A stretch of 64,000 nucleotides of DNA. It comes from Pyricularia pennisetigena (taxonomy: Eukaryota; Ascomycota; Sordariomycetes; Magnaporthales; Pyriculariaceae). Shown piece by piece: positions 1 through 10,042 of the stretch; the stretch's first letter is position 1, and each line of letters starts with the position of its first letter. The position numbers and the translations under genes were made by a program. The notes beneath the pieces are model-generated. The model made no database searches. It was not told where the DNA came from and saw only the letters and a program-made list of their open reading frames with translations. The stretch is from positions 1,240,001 through 1,304,000 of the forward strand of contig NW_021940918.1 of assembly GCF_004337985.1 (NCBI RefSeq), given 5' to 3'.

Positions 1-1227
1 CTGCATGGATCTTGCGCATCTGGGTTCCATCTGCAAACTTGTGTCGGAGGCTATCCAGCACTACATCTGGAGCTGGACTTAATGCCTCCCTAAGCTTATC
101 GCGTGGTGGAAGCTTCCGCACGCCATTCTTTCCAGGCTTTGCTATCTTGATAAAAGTCATGAGAAAGTAAAGATACCGCAGAATTCTCAATCTCTTCAGC
201 GACTCGGTATGCTCTCCTACCCGACGCAGGCGGTTAGCCACATAGCGAGAGCTGAGTTGCACATTTTCATCGTTTTTGTTGGCTGTTTGCCAATCTCTAA
301 CAGGGATGGCGTTGAGCACATCGGAGCCGATAATCTGGTCCGGATCGTAGACATCCTGGATCTCAGTGGCATCGTAGTTGCCCTTGGGCACCGGTTTGGC
401 ACCGTTGACCGCAGCCTGAAGTTCGTCTCTTGTCGGCATATTTGCCGCTGCCGATTTTATGGATGCCATCAACGCGGCTTCACCAGCACCAGAATCTCGA
501 CTTGAGGCATTGTTGGCAGCAGTGATGGCATTCTCCACCCTGGAGACGAGGGCTTTCTTGGCCTTCTTGGTTCCAAAGGCCTGGCCCAAGTCTGTCCTCA
601 TGTCCATGTTGGTCTGCACTACATGTTAGCACATGCCCGAGTACCATCTCATGTTCCGCCGTGAGAGAATTCGTGTGAGATTTACCTTTTCTTCGATTGC
701 AGACATAGCCTCGGCAGGTGCCTGTTGAGAACGCACCGAGCCCCTAACCGTCACCTTTCGAGCCTCGACCACTTCCAGCTCGCCCGTTTTCGGGTCAAAC
801 ACGCCAATGTAGTGTCGCAAGAAGCCCTCTCCATTTTGTGACTGCTCCTCGCGGGCAGTGTAGTCTAGTGACCTGTGGCTAGACGAGTGCAAGAGGATAT
901 CGCCAAGGACAGGAGCATTTCGGCTTTTACTTGAAGCCTTACGCAGTTTGGTGTATGGGTTGAACTGAACGGATGGGGAGACAGATAGGCCGGGCGCGGT
1001 GGCTGCCATGTAGCCCAAATCAGTAACACTTCTCTACAGGTCGGAGACACGCACACAAGCAAGGGAAACATACCTATTACGGGCGGGGATAGCTTTGGCC
1101 TGATGAGCGAGGAGACTCTGATGTTTTGCGGCAGTGCGGAGGACGAAGCCGCATGATCGACGGCAGCCTTCTTGGATTTCTTTTGAGATGTGCCGTCTTC
1201 GGCGCGTTTCCGCTTTTTATCCGACAT
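1..1227 (-). CDS. RPA49: RNA polymerase I subunit A49 (partial, 3' end beyond window)
   Basis: A49 (PAF53 in animals) forms a heterodimer with A34.5 on RNA polymerase I and supports initiation and elongation of rRNA transcription in the nucleolus. Exons read 1227-1074, 1002-686 and 613-1 on the minus strand; introns 1003-1073 and 614-685 have GTATGT and GTAAAT donors. The N-terminus has a lysine-rich stretch (MSDKKRKRAEDG), then the dimerisation-module signature around PPVIATAPGLSV, which appears only after intron 1 is spliced and supports that acceptor. The segment FLRHYIGVFDPKTGELEVVEA is typical of the family. Exon 3 leads into the linker and tandem winged-helix part, which is cut by the left edge. 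The start is the only ATG ahead of the basic N-terminus. Splice sites were chosen by eye. Confidence 0.88.
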
Positions 1228-1921
1228 ATTGCTGAGTCCTGGGGGTTCAATAATGTACAGGCTATCTCACTCTAGAGGCAGCCCATCAATCAGGCTGCGC
1301 ATGTGTAGAAAATAAATTTTGAGGCAGATCCTTATCGACGTTGCTGTTATCAGCCCAATCTGGCAGGCGGTGAGTCACACCTTTCTGAAACCCCGCTTTC
1401 GAAACAGGGTGCACAAGAGCTCCAAGCTTCGATTGACATCAGAATCTGTAACTTGTGATTGTAGTCTACTTGGAACATGGTCTGTCTGGTGGCTTAGGGC
1501 TTGGCCAAGACCATTAAATACAAGTTGAAAACGGACATCACAAACGCAGTAAAAAAGCATGGGTGTCGTCATCATGATGGTTAGGTGGGTAGCGAGAGCG
1601 TATTCATGGTGGCACATATGAATTCCAATTGACGTTGATAACTATGGCAAGACGATTTATCTCGCAAAGGTTGGCGCAGTATAATAGCTCAACTTCATGG
1701 TGCCTGAACAGTTGCCTTGCTCCAAAACGATCCTTGCTTCTCAACCACGATTTGACAGTTCCCTCCATTGAGCTCTCGTGAGCCAAGTTCCATGTTCCCC
1801 TTCATTGTGCTGAGCGACTTTATGTGGATTGATGCGAACGCTGCTCGAAGTGGTGCTGGTTTTTTTGTCTAGCTTGGCAGGCTCTCGTCCGGATGGTGCG
1901 GTTGAATGAGCTCGAGTCGTT
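1228..1921. other. Intergenic: RPA49 upstream region and RPL41 3' flank
   Basis: About 690 bases between the RPA49 start codon and the RPL41 stop. It should hold the RPA49 promoter and the RPL41 3' UTR. Short open frames exist on both strands but none shows a recognisable motif or splice-supported extension. No RNA gene was seen. Confidence 0.6.
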
Positions 1922-2065
1922 TATTTGCTGGGCGTTCGATGTAATTAGAATCTGGCGCGGCAACACTGCGAATGCGATAACTGCAGAAACTTACGAGCGA
2001 GCTCTCATCTTTCTTCTCTTGCGCTTGAGGCGTCGTACTCTCTTCTTTCTCCACTTGGCTCTCAT
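1922..2065 (-). CDS. RPL41: 60S ribosomal protein L41 (eL41), 25 residues
   Basis: eL41 is the smallest ribosomal protein, a single highly basic helix bridging the two ribosomal subunits. The minus-strand frame starts MRAKWRKKRVRRLKRKRRK at 2065, which is diagnostic. Coding exons are 2065-1995 (71 bases) and 1928-1922 (7 bases); the intron 1929-1994 has a perfect GTAAGT donor, a CTAAT branch and a CCCAG acceptor. Splicing completes a serine codon and adds AAA TAA, restoring the universal ...RSK end. Unspliced, the donor itself supplies an in-frame TAA and the peptide stops one residue early. The gene is far below usual gene-calling length limits. Family identity is near certain; the terminal splice is inferred from the family's constant C-terminus. 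Confidence 0.95.
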
Positions 2066-2077
2066 CTTGAACTGATG

Positions 2078-2226
2078 CTGTAACTTGGGGTCAGCTTTGT
2101 GATCAACGTATAGCGATTAGTGGCGGCGCGAAAGTCTGCGCAAAGGAATTTTTGCAATTGAGACTGCGCAAGAGAAAGCATGACTGCCCGCAGCCACGCG
2201 ATTGGGTGTTTGGTGTATCAACGTAC
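2078..2226 (-). other. RPL41: Probable 5' UTR intron of RPL41
   Basis: Reading the minus strand, a GTACGT donor (2226) follows AACAAAG, and a GTTACAG acceptor ends at 2078, twelve bases before the RPL41 ATG. Leader introns immediately upstream of the start are common in ribosomal protein genes. This is inference from splice consensus only. Confidence 0.6.
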
Positions 2227-2334
2227 CTTTGTTCGGAGATGAGGTTTGAGGTGATGTGAAGAGGGGAGAGAGGGGAGTTGAGAAGCTTGAGCTCGGTTTT
2301 GTGCGTAGAAGTAGAGGTTATGATGGAATAAATG

Positions 2335-2340
2335 CACGTG
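2335..2340. promoter_or_regulatory. CACGTG E-box upstream of RPL41
   Basis: The palindrome CACGTG (context GCACGTGACC) lies about 110 bases upstream of the RPL41 leader-intron donor, in the RPL41/kinase divergent interval. CACGTGA boxes bind bHLH factors such as Cbf1/Tye7 in yeasts. No other core element was obvious. Function is inferred. Confidence 0.4.
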
Positions 2341-2823
2341 ACCATAAAATGGACCGATCCACTTATTTCCTACTTGCACTCAAGCGCCTTTGCTGGTAAT
2401 GCCTTCTTCCTCCTTCCAAGTTGGACCTGCCTATGACCTAATTTGTTCGTTGCGAGGAACCCCGGCCGAGGGCTATCCGTGAACAAACTTGTCGTTCTTT
2501 CCCAAAATGTCCAGCAATTATGCCCAAATTCCCGATCCTTCCATGCTCCTCCATGGCACTTCCCGCACCGGAATAGCTCAATCACGATCGTTCTGTCTCG
2601 AGGAATTTCCCCATGATGTCCGCGCATCCTGGATTTGTTGTAGTAGATAGCTTTTATTGTCCCCTCATGAATTCCGCAGCACAGCATGTCTTTTCCCACA
2701 CGCCATCTGCCTCTCATGACACTGTATCTCAAACCAGTGCATTTTCACCCCAGGACATTGAAATAAAATACGCTTAATTTAAATTTGAAGTTCCTGAATT
2801 GATCAGCATATGACTTGACCACC

Positions 2824-4820
2824 ATGCGAACTCCGGACCCAACAGTTCCGTCCGCCAGAGTAATCCTTGAGGATCAGAGCGTATCGCCCTCATGCCTATG
2901 TTCATACCATCTCTACCCGGGCCAGTTGCTACGTTTTGGCAGAGAACCAGACGCCAATGATGTTGCCATCGTGCATGGCGCTGTCTCAAGAAAACACCTT
3001 GAATTCTATGTCATCACTTTCGACGATGGTCCAGATCATCGACCAATGGTCTATGTCAGGGATAGGCAGTCGACGAACGGAACGTTTGTAAATGGCCATC
3101 TTATCGGCCAAGGGGCGCTCAAGACTCCTGGGAGACTGCTTTCTAATCATGATTCCGTAACGATCGAGCCATATTGGAGGTTCACGATAGACCAAGATGT
3201 GGGCACCACCGTCAGAACTTCTGTATCTCCCTTGCGGCCGGCAGATGCAAAGGTGATTCTTACTGTCTAGCTTGTTTTTTTCAGGTCAAGACCTAACGTG
3301 GATGAGCAGACTATCAAGCGCTTCAAAATCACAGGTCGAAGTCTTGGGAGCGGAGCTTATGCCACAGTCTTTCTTGCCGAAGACAGAAAAACACATCAGC
3401 AGCTCATGGTGGGTTTTTGCATTCTGGCATGGTGGGAAAGTCTAGAAGTCCTCTTTTTTGAGTGACCTCATAGGTAAATATCAAGCTGTACTAATGACCA
3501 ACCACCTGTCAAAGTGCAAAGTCCACCAGTTGGACAGGCTTTCAGGCAATTATATCCTACGTGCCGAGCGAGAAGCTGTCATCCTCAGTCAGCTGGATCA
3601 TGTATGTAAAGCCCTGGACCTTCTTCCTCAGAGATTCGTATCTGAACGCCGCAGCCCAACATCATGGCTTTCAAGCAGGCCTTTCGGTCGAGTTCAGTTT
3701 TGTAGGTGAATCATCTGTCCACGCTCGTACATGTTTCTTGCCCGGGTGGCTGACAACCGGGGTTTTCTTCAGTCTTCTCTTCGCTGAGCTTGCCACAGGT
3801 GGTGATCTCTACTCACTTTTGATGACTCACGGCTGTTTTTCTGAACTTGAGGCCAAATGGATAGTTCGACAGATTGTTTTGGCCGTGTATTATATGCACA
3901 CCAAGGGCATAGTCCACCGTGATCTCAAGCTTGAGAACATACTATGTGCAGTTTGTCCATCATCGACAGATAGGTTCGTAACTCCGGTGCAAGAATACTT
4001 CAACAATGATGGTTTACTTTGAGGCTTACCCTAAATATCTTAGAATTATAATCTGTGACTTTGGACACGCGGCCACTCGCAGTCAAGGGCGTCTTCAATC
4101 GCAAGTCGGTACAGCCCGACACCAAGCGCCGTTAGTGAAACTCCTAAAACTCCATATTAATCGCAAGAATGCTGACATCATTGAGAAGAGAGCTTCTCCT
4201 AGACAGCTGCGAGCATGGATTTGGGGTGGACCTCTGGGCTATCGGAGTCGTGACACTGAAGTGAGTATCCTTTTGACATCCTGTTTGCTAAGCATGCACA
4301 TTGTGCGCTGACAGACTGTTCCGCTAGATTGATCACGGGGGAAGAGTGCAGCATTGAAGACATGGCAGCTGCGTCTAGCATAGAGCAATGGTTGGACAGA
4401 AAATTCAGCACCAATTGCAGAGGCTTCAGCTTCTCGCAAGCCGGGAGGCATTTTATCAGTCGTTGCCTCACCCTGGAAGCCAGTGACCGCATCACAGCAG
4501 CCCAGGCCTTGCATCACGAGTGGTTCTCAGCTCCCGAAAGTGACCATGCTGTACTCATGAAAAAGGAAGAGGAAACAAGAGCTCATTGGGCGCCGCGGGA
4601 GGTTGTTTTGCCAATCATCCAAGAGCTCCCATCAATATCCGCGCCAGATGCACAGGAAGTAGCGCGAGTGCATACAAAGTCTGCTTACTTCTTACGAATT
4701 GCCGAGCAAGCTTTACAACCACAGCCTAGAAGCGTCAAGAGGCCGCTCGATACACCCAGTGATATTGTACCGTGCAAGCTGTTTAAGTGCGAAAGCTCCC
4801 GAGTTAATACGGAAACGTGA
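2824..4820 (+). CDS. MEK1: FHA-domain Ser/Thr kinase, Mek1/Chk2 (Rad53/Cds1) type
   Basis: Likely 504-residue protein kinase with an N-terminal phosphothreonine-binding FHA domain, the layout of the meiotic kinase Mek1/Mre4, which acts at meiotic chromosomes to bias recombination to the homologue. Exons: 2824-3252, 3310-3408, 3515-3601, 3655-3701, 3773-3973, 4044-4130, 4189-4260, 4328-4820. FHA landmarks are FGREPD, SRKH and STNGTFVNG (about residues 25-120). Kinase landmarks after splicing: GSGAYATV loop (156-163), Lys178 in CKV, HRDLKLEN (Asp271), CDFG (Asp293), QAPE (Glu318) and GFGVDLWAIGVVT. All catalytic residues are present, so it should be active. Length is close to yeast Mek1, and no C-terminal SQ/TQ cluster was seen. 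A Rad53/Dun1 paralogue is the alternative. The CKV acceptor (AAAG at 3514) is the least certain site; a TACTAAT branch precedes it. Confidence 0.83.
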
Positions 4821-5189
4821 GGGCAGCCAAGTTAACAGTTTGAGAGTCTGGCGCCTCGCAGTGAATGTGCGGAGAAAATCAGAGAGTTGATTGTTGATGA
4901 ACGTGTTGCAGGGGGACTAAATCTGGAAAAAAAATTTGCTGGCTTTCATTTGACTTAAAGAGCTTTTGAGGCTTTGCTTGGAAATATGAGAAAGAAACAG
5001 TTGGCTGATGTTTGTGGCTACGCGCGTAATGTACCACAGTAATGGGTAGAACGTTGGCAGACCATAGCTCATTTGGAACGCAATCACTGAGTATAGTTGG
5101 TCATGTTTAAGAAGAGTCGCCAAAAAAAAAAAAAAACAAGGATGCAAACCCAAACACTGCGTGTCAGTTGACCATAAGAAGAATCAAGC
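4821..5189. other. Convergent intergenic region with an A-run
   Basis: 3' flanks of the kinase gene and the GST-kappa gene. It contains a run of about 14 A near 5123-5136. No coding or RNA signal was recognised. Confidence 0.5.
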
Positions 5190-6355
5190 CTAAATTTTTG
5201 ATGTCTTGGTCGGCGGAAGCAACTCGATTTCGCGAAATGGCAGGTCCAAGAACTTGTAAATGTGGTGGAAGCTATACTCATGGTTGGTTAGTTCAAGACA
5301 CCCCTTCATGGTTGGTGTTCAAAACTTATATAACGAGGCAATTTGTAAGCACATACCGATCACTCCCGAAGAAGGGCTCCTCTACGCCCTGTGCGTTTTT
5401 CACCCATATCCAAGGCGCCCCGAAGGCTCCCTTCGCCACGGACTCATCGGTACTGCGGGTGAGGGCGTCCTTGTACTCCTGCATCCCCGCGGCCCGGATG
5501 ATGTCATCAACCTCCTGAGACGAGAACAGAGGAGCACCCTGGCCAGGAAAGTCAGATGGCACGCTCGTCAGAGCCTCCCTCAAGACCTCCTCCTTGGTCA
5601 AGTTCTTGTGCGGCGGCGTCCAGAAGACGTGGAACATGTAGTGCAGCACCGTCAGGTACTGCTTGGGGGGGTACTTGCGCTTGACGTAGTGCATGGCTCG
5701 CTGCGGCTGAAAGTAGTTGTGATGAAATGTGAGTGATGGGCGCTTGCTACCCTTAACCCAATTCCCCGGGAGGATTACATGAGGCAGAGACTCACAAGCA
5801 CGGTCAAGGCCATGGACAAAAAGTCCTGGGGGAATGCGATCCCGGTCTTGCCAACTCTCTCTTTTGAGCGGTTCGCATCGTAGCGCAGATATTTGGCCTT
5901 GGCTGGCAATGTCCATGGCGGCTTGTTGCCTTTTTTTGGTTGATGAAAGAGAGTTATTCAAAATATAAAACTTGTTATTAATGTATTGTTTATTCGGGGG
6001 GGACTAGGTCTTACCCGATTTGGTGTTGATGCCCGCAATCAGAACCGGGACGAATCTAACGGCGTGTAAGTTGGTATGGTCAATATGTGACTGCGAGAGC
6101 ATCTACCTCGCCGAACTTGATGAATAAGCCAATGATCCGGAGCTTACTCGACCTCGACGCCATGAGCAGCCAATAGATCCAAATTGGGCAGTAGGTCCGC
6201 AAAGGCAATGTAGCTGTAGTAGGAGGCTAGAGCCAAAATTCTTGGTCAGTCTAGGGGTGCTACAGGTGAATCACATCAAGAGTTAGGCATGAGATGATTG
6301 CGCATGGTTGAAGCATACCAATATCAACAAAGCATTGGATCTTCCCGTTCGCCAT
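5190..6355 (-). CDS. Glutathione S-transferase kappa / DsbA-like thioredoxin-fold protein
   Basis: 240-residue kappa-class GST, a DsbA-family enzyme related to 2-hydroxychromene-2-carboxylate isomerase, conjugating glutathione to small electrophiles; the animal enzyme is mitochondrial and peroxisomal. Minus-strand exons: 6355-6319, 6226-6148, 6055-6015, 5929-5796, 5706-5357, 5271-5190. Family landmarks: FVDIASYYSYIAF at the N-terminus (catalytic serine region), FVPVLIAGINTKSGNKPPW, KAKYLRYDANR, the helical insert with FWTPPHKNLT, and GAFGAPWIWV near the C-terminus, where the cis-proline lies. The protein ends in ...TSKI, a near-consensus peroxisomal PTS1. Its divergent neighbour also ends in SKI. 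The six-exon model is reconstructed by eye; every junction keeps the frame and rejoins conserved blocks. Confidence 0.88.
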
Positions 6356-6855
6356 GGTGACTTCTATTGTCCTGAATTTAATAATCAAAAGAACAACTCA
6401 AAGAAGCTACAGGGTGTATCTAAAGGTAGGTGGGTAAGTGTGTAGCTATTATATGTTGTACAGAAGTATGTTGTTGTGCCTCGGCACATGTGAGCAAAAG
6501 CGGATCCGCGCTTTGGTGCACTACACAGACGCCTCATAACCTCCTACTGCTCACAGCACATTTGTAAGTAGAGGTAAGCCTACACCGAATCACGTGCTTT
6601 AATCGGTTGGTTCGGACAGCACCCCCTATGCTTTCCATTCCTTCTTCTTTTAGTGGTCGATCGTGTTTGTCCAAGTTCAGTATTGTTACAACACCAAGCC
6701 TGATTCCTACATTTACTAGGTCTATCAAATTGAAAAGCGCGTACATGGTCGAATAAGTTTCAGGCACTCCGTTTTTGCGAATCGATAGACGGAATTAACG
6801 GTGCTCAGCGGTGTCGACGACTCTCAGCCCATTGCTACCTGAATCGAACTACACC
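6356..6855. promoter_or_regulatory. Shared divergent promoter region (GST kappa / SDR)
   Basis: 500 bases separate the start codons of the GST-kappa gene and the SDR gene, transcribed away from each other. A CACGTG box lies near 6592-6597 (TCACGTGCTT), roughly mid-way. This is consistent with one bidirectional control region, but no assay-level evidence can be read from sequence. Confidence 0.5.
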
Positions 6856-8010
6856 ATGGAGTCAAGCACCAAAGTTGCCCTTGTAGTTGGGGCCTCCAGA
6901 GGCATCGGCCGCCAAATCGCACTTGACCTAGCCAGGAACAAGTACAAAGGTCAGGGACTTGCATGCACGCAACAACTTAATCACAGGTCGCTGACAGCGG
7001 TTCGCTACGTGACAAAGTCGTCGTGGCTGCCAAATCTATGAGCGATGCAAGTAAGGTCTTGCCATTTCCGCCACATCAAAACTCACCAGACTCGACTATC
7101 AATACGGTAGAAAGAGAAATCAGAGCTGCTGGTGGTGATGCGACGGCAGTTCAGGTCGACACCAGGGATTTCGGATCCGTGCAAAGACTGGTAGAGAAGA
7201 CTATCGAGGTAAGATGGTCGTCACCGAGGGAGCATACGGCCATTGCGAGATACTCACTGCATATACATATTCCGAGTAACCCTGCAGATGTATGGCCGGA
7301 TAGACGTCTTGATCTACAACTCTGGTGCCATCTGGTGGGCTTCGGTGGCGGACACTCCAATGAAGAGGTTCCAGTTGATGCAGCGTGTCAACCCAGAAGG
7401 GCTCTATGCCACAATCCAGGCTACGCTGCCGCATATGACCAAACAGGGTAAAGGTAGAATCTTAGTGGTGAGCCCCCCGATATACAGTCGGTTCTTCCGA
7501 GGAAAGACAGCGTACGCAATGGGCAAGGTTGCCATGTCCGTCTTGACCAAGGGCCTGGCAATGGATTTGGAACGCCAAGGCCTGGACGAGATGGCTATCA
7601 CGAGCCTATGGCCAGCTGTGGTGAGTATCCGGGAATCCCTCTATTTGTGTTTATTAGGTGCTGATGTCACGGACCGCATGTAGGCCATAGAGTCGGCAGC
7701 CACCGAGGCGTTTACTCGGGAGAATCCCGACGAGGCCAGGGACTTGAGGAAGCCGACGATTTTCTCCGATGCCATCCTTGAAATTCTCAGAGCACCTGCC
7801 AAGCTGGTTAACGGCATGTTGGCTCTTGACGAAGACTTTCTGAGAGACCACACCGGGGTCACGGACTTTTCAGCGTATTCGGTTGTAGCTGGCGCTCGGC
7901 CGCGGCGCATAATGCCTATGAATCTTCCTGACCTTACGGTAGCGGAGCAGGCTGATGAAGGCCGGAGATATGACAGCTCCCGGGCCACAAAGGGGAAATC
8001 GAAGATATAG
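6856..8010 (+). CDS. Short-chain dehydrogenase/reductase (HSDL2-like)
   Basis: 314-residue classical SDR, an NAD(P)-dependent oxidoreductase resembling hydroxysteroid-dehydrogenase-like protein 2; substrate unknown. Exons: 6856-6949, 7018-7208, 7288-7620, 7684-8010. The Rossmann glycine motif GASRGIG is at 12-18. The usual NNAG is YNSG (Asn106 region). Catalytic Ser157, Tyr171 and Lys175 sit in VVSPP and AYAMGK. PPIYSRFFRGKTAYAMGK and SLWPAV/AIESAAT are typical of the HSDL2 branch. The sterol-carrier domain found in animal HSDL2 is absent. The chain ends ...GKSKI, a near-consensus PTS1 like that of the divergent GST-kappa neighbour. Its stop lies 45 bases from the convergent SWC5 stop, so the 3' UTRs probably overlap. 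Confidence 0.85.
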
Positions 8011-8055
8011 GCTAGAGATTGAGGCCCTTGCTCATAGCTCAGGGACACAAATTCA

Positions 8056-9145
8056 TTAGACCCGCGTAGCCATACGAGCTTTTCTTGCATCGTCCTCCCT
8101 TCTAGCCTCGCTACGAGCCAAGAAGCCCTGGCGCTCGGCATAGGAGTGCTTTGATTTGCCAGCGAGCTTGAGCTCATCCTGTATGCCCTCCTTGTCAACG
8201 TAGCCAGCCCAGTCCATCCTGCTCTTCTCGACTGTTGTAAGCTTCTTGGCGCCGACATCCTTTGCAAGATCCCTGGCCTCCATCCTAGCCGCTATCCCCA
8301 GGTTCAGGTCTCTGCGAGACGCGAGTTGGTCCGATATTGGTTCGAAGGCAGATCGGAATGCCTTTTTGGGCCTCCTTCTTGGCTGATCGCCGTTTTCTTC
8401 AGCTGCCTCCAGTACCGCACCTTCTCCCAGAGATTCGAGGTAAAGCTTGGCCTCTGCTGAGTCTCGCGAGACGAGCTTTTCCTCTGTGTGAACCTTCCCG
8501 GCGAAGTTGTATGTCCGTTTTATTTTGATCATTTGTGGAGCCTGAGTGGTACCTTCAGTGGTAGTTGTCTTGTCCGCATCGCCAGCATGAACCGTGGCGC
8601 CTGCAGCGGCCCCAGCCTCGGTTGTAGCATCTGCTTGGCTGCTCACTTGAACGGCAGCCGTTGGATTGTTCATCTGGGCCCATAGTGCATCGACGTCGAC
8701 AGTGACCGGGCCAGAGACAGCAGTTGCCTTCCGCTCAGCTTTCCTAGGCAATATCAGCTTCCAGCTTCTAGGCCAGTTATTTCCGTGATAGAACATACTC
8801 TTGCGCTCGCTGGCTGCGAGTCTTGATCAAGCCGCCATCGCCGCCCTCATTTACATCCTGGTCCGCTTTCCTGGCTTTCTTCTGCCGCTTCGTCTTGGCT
8901 TTCTCTATGATGGCCTCGTCTCCAGAGTTTTCGAAGCCGATGTCTTGTGCTTCTTCGTTGTTGGCGTCGCGCTTGCGCTTCGGCACAGTCGCAGATGCAG
9001 TATCTGATGACACACCCTCATCATCGGAATCGTCAGGTGAGGATTCGCGGGCTGCGGCATCTTCTGGCGCAAAATCAGAATCTTCGGAAGACGCGTATTC
9101 TCCCTCGACTTCAGGATCGGGGACAATGGTCGCTGTATCCGCCAT
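8056..9145 (-). CDS. SWC5: SWR1-complex protein 5 (BCNT/Cfdp1 family)
   Basis: 344-residue subunit of the SWR1 remodeller that exchanges H2A for H2A.Z in nucleosomes. Exons 9145-8799 and 8743-8056, with one 55-base intron (GTATGT...CCTAG). The N-terminal third is very acidic (YASSEDSDFAPED, SSPDDSDDEG), as expected for the histone-binding DEF/Y region, followed by a basic KAKTKRQKKARK stretch. The C-terminus is the conserved BCNT domain: SRMDWAGYVDKEGI, DELKLAGKSKHSYAERQGFL and a basic tail. Divergent from the dioxygenase gene 0.9 kb away. Confidence 0.9.
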
Positions 9146-10042
9146 GCCAAGAAAGTGGGAAAAGGACCAAACTGGGTGATATCAATAGTCTGCTATACAC
9201 AGCTTAATTTTCGGCGACAATAGAGTTTTGATGGTTGGACGACATTTACAAGTTGCCCTTGTCGCAAACGTCCAGTGCCCAGCACAAAACGCGGCATCTG
9301 CCAGCACTGTGTCAAAAGCGATTAAGGACTGTCTTGAAACCATTCCTTCCATGCACCAGCACCAATCATATTTAACTAAGAAATAAATCATCTATTGTAC
9401 CTAGGCTTTGCCTGGGTGCCTAACTCTGCATTATTTTGATAAATGTAGCAAATATAACGTGAATGGTCAGTCTGATTACAGTTGATAGTGGCCACCAAAA
9501 TCAATTTTACCCCTACGTAGGCGACCCTACGCCCCTTGTTACTCTCGACTGGTACATGCGCACAATGTCACACACCTCTTCTTTGAAAAACTGCAAAGCC
9601 AATTTAGCCGAGCCATATATCCCCCAGTTTTATTTATCCAGCACACGTCCAGGCGGAGATACCCAAATAGGCAGCGCAAAGGGTTGGCACAACACGATAG
9701 CTACGCCACAATTTACAATGCGAGTGGGCGAGCATGGTTACGAAGTGTTCCGGTTGGCGTTGCCACGTGTATGTAGCCAAATAATAACTACCTGTTTGGA
9801 CTTAGTTGCTATTCGGATGTCAGCGCCACGTCGGGAGAAAGTTCCGGCACTGCGCCCTTCCCCCGCACAAGATTACTACTATGATTACTTTTATGGGTGT
9901 GACCCTTGACTTCCCCGGATCAATAGGTCCTAAGATCCATAGTATAAGGTCCGTGGTGTCTCGCATGCTAAACAGTTGTAAGACGTAGTGAACCCCAACA
10001 GACTGGCTCATAGCACTGCTCTGTTATTATTATCATTCGAAT
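9146..10042. other. Divergent intergenic region SWC5 / dioxygenase
   Basis: About 900 bases of promoter DNA. It contains a CACGTG near 9764-9769. A 148-codon open frame at 9463-9909 (+) has no recognisable domain and no protein-like conservation pattern, so it is not called a gene. Confidence 0.5.

Noticed and set aside
626..1018. Alternative start for A49 at the internal Met near 1018
   Set aside because: The Gly-Tyr-Met stretch lies inside intron 1; splicing to position 1002 yields the conserved PPVIATAPGL.
4044..4260. Apparent loss of the kinase APE motif in the FHA kinase
   Set aside because: Unspliced reading runs through an intron (4131-4188). Once removed, QAPE and GFGVDLWAIG are contiguous and the kinase is intact.
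9463..9909. Plus-strand frame of 148 codons upstream of the dioxygenase gene
   Set aside because: There is no family resemblance and residue composition looks random; it is best explained as promoter DNA.
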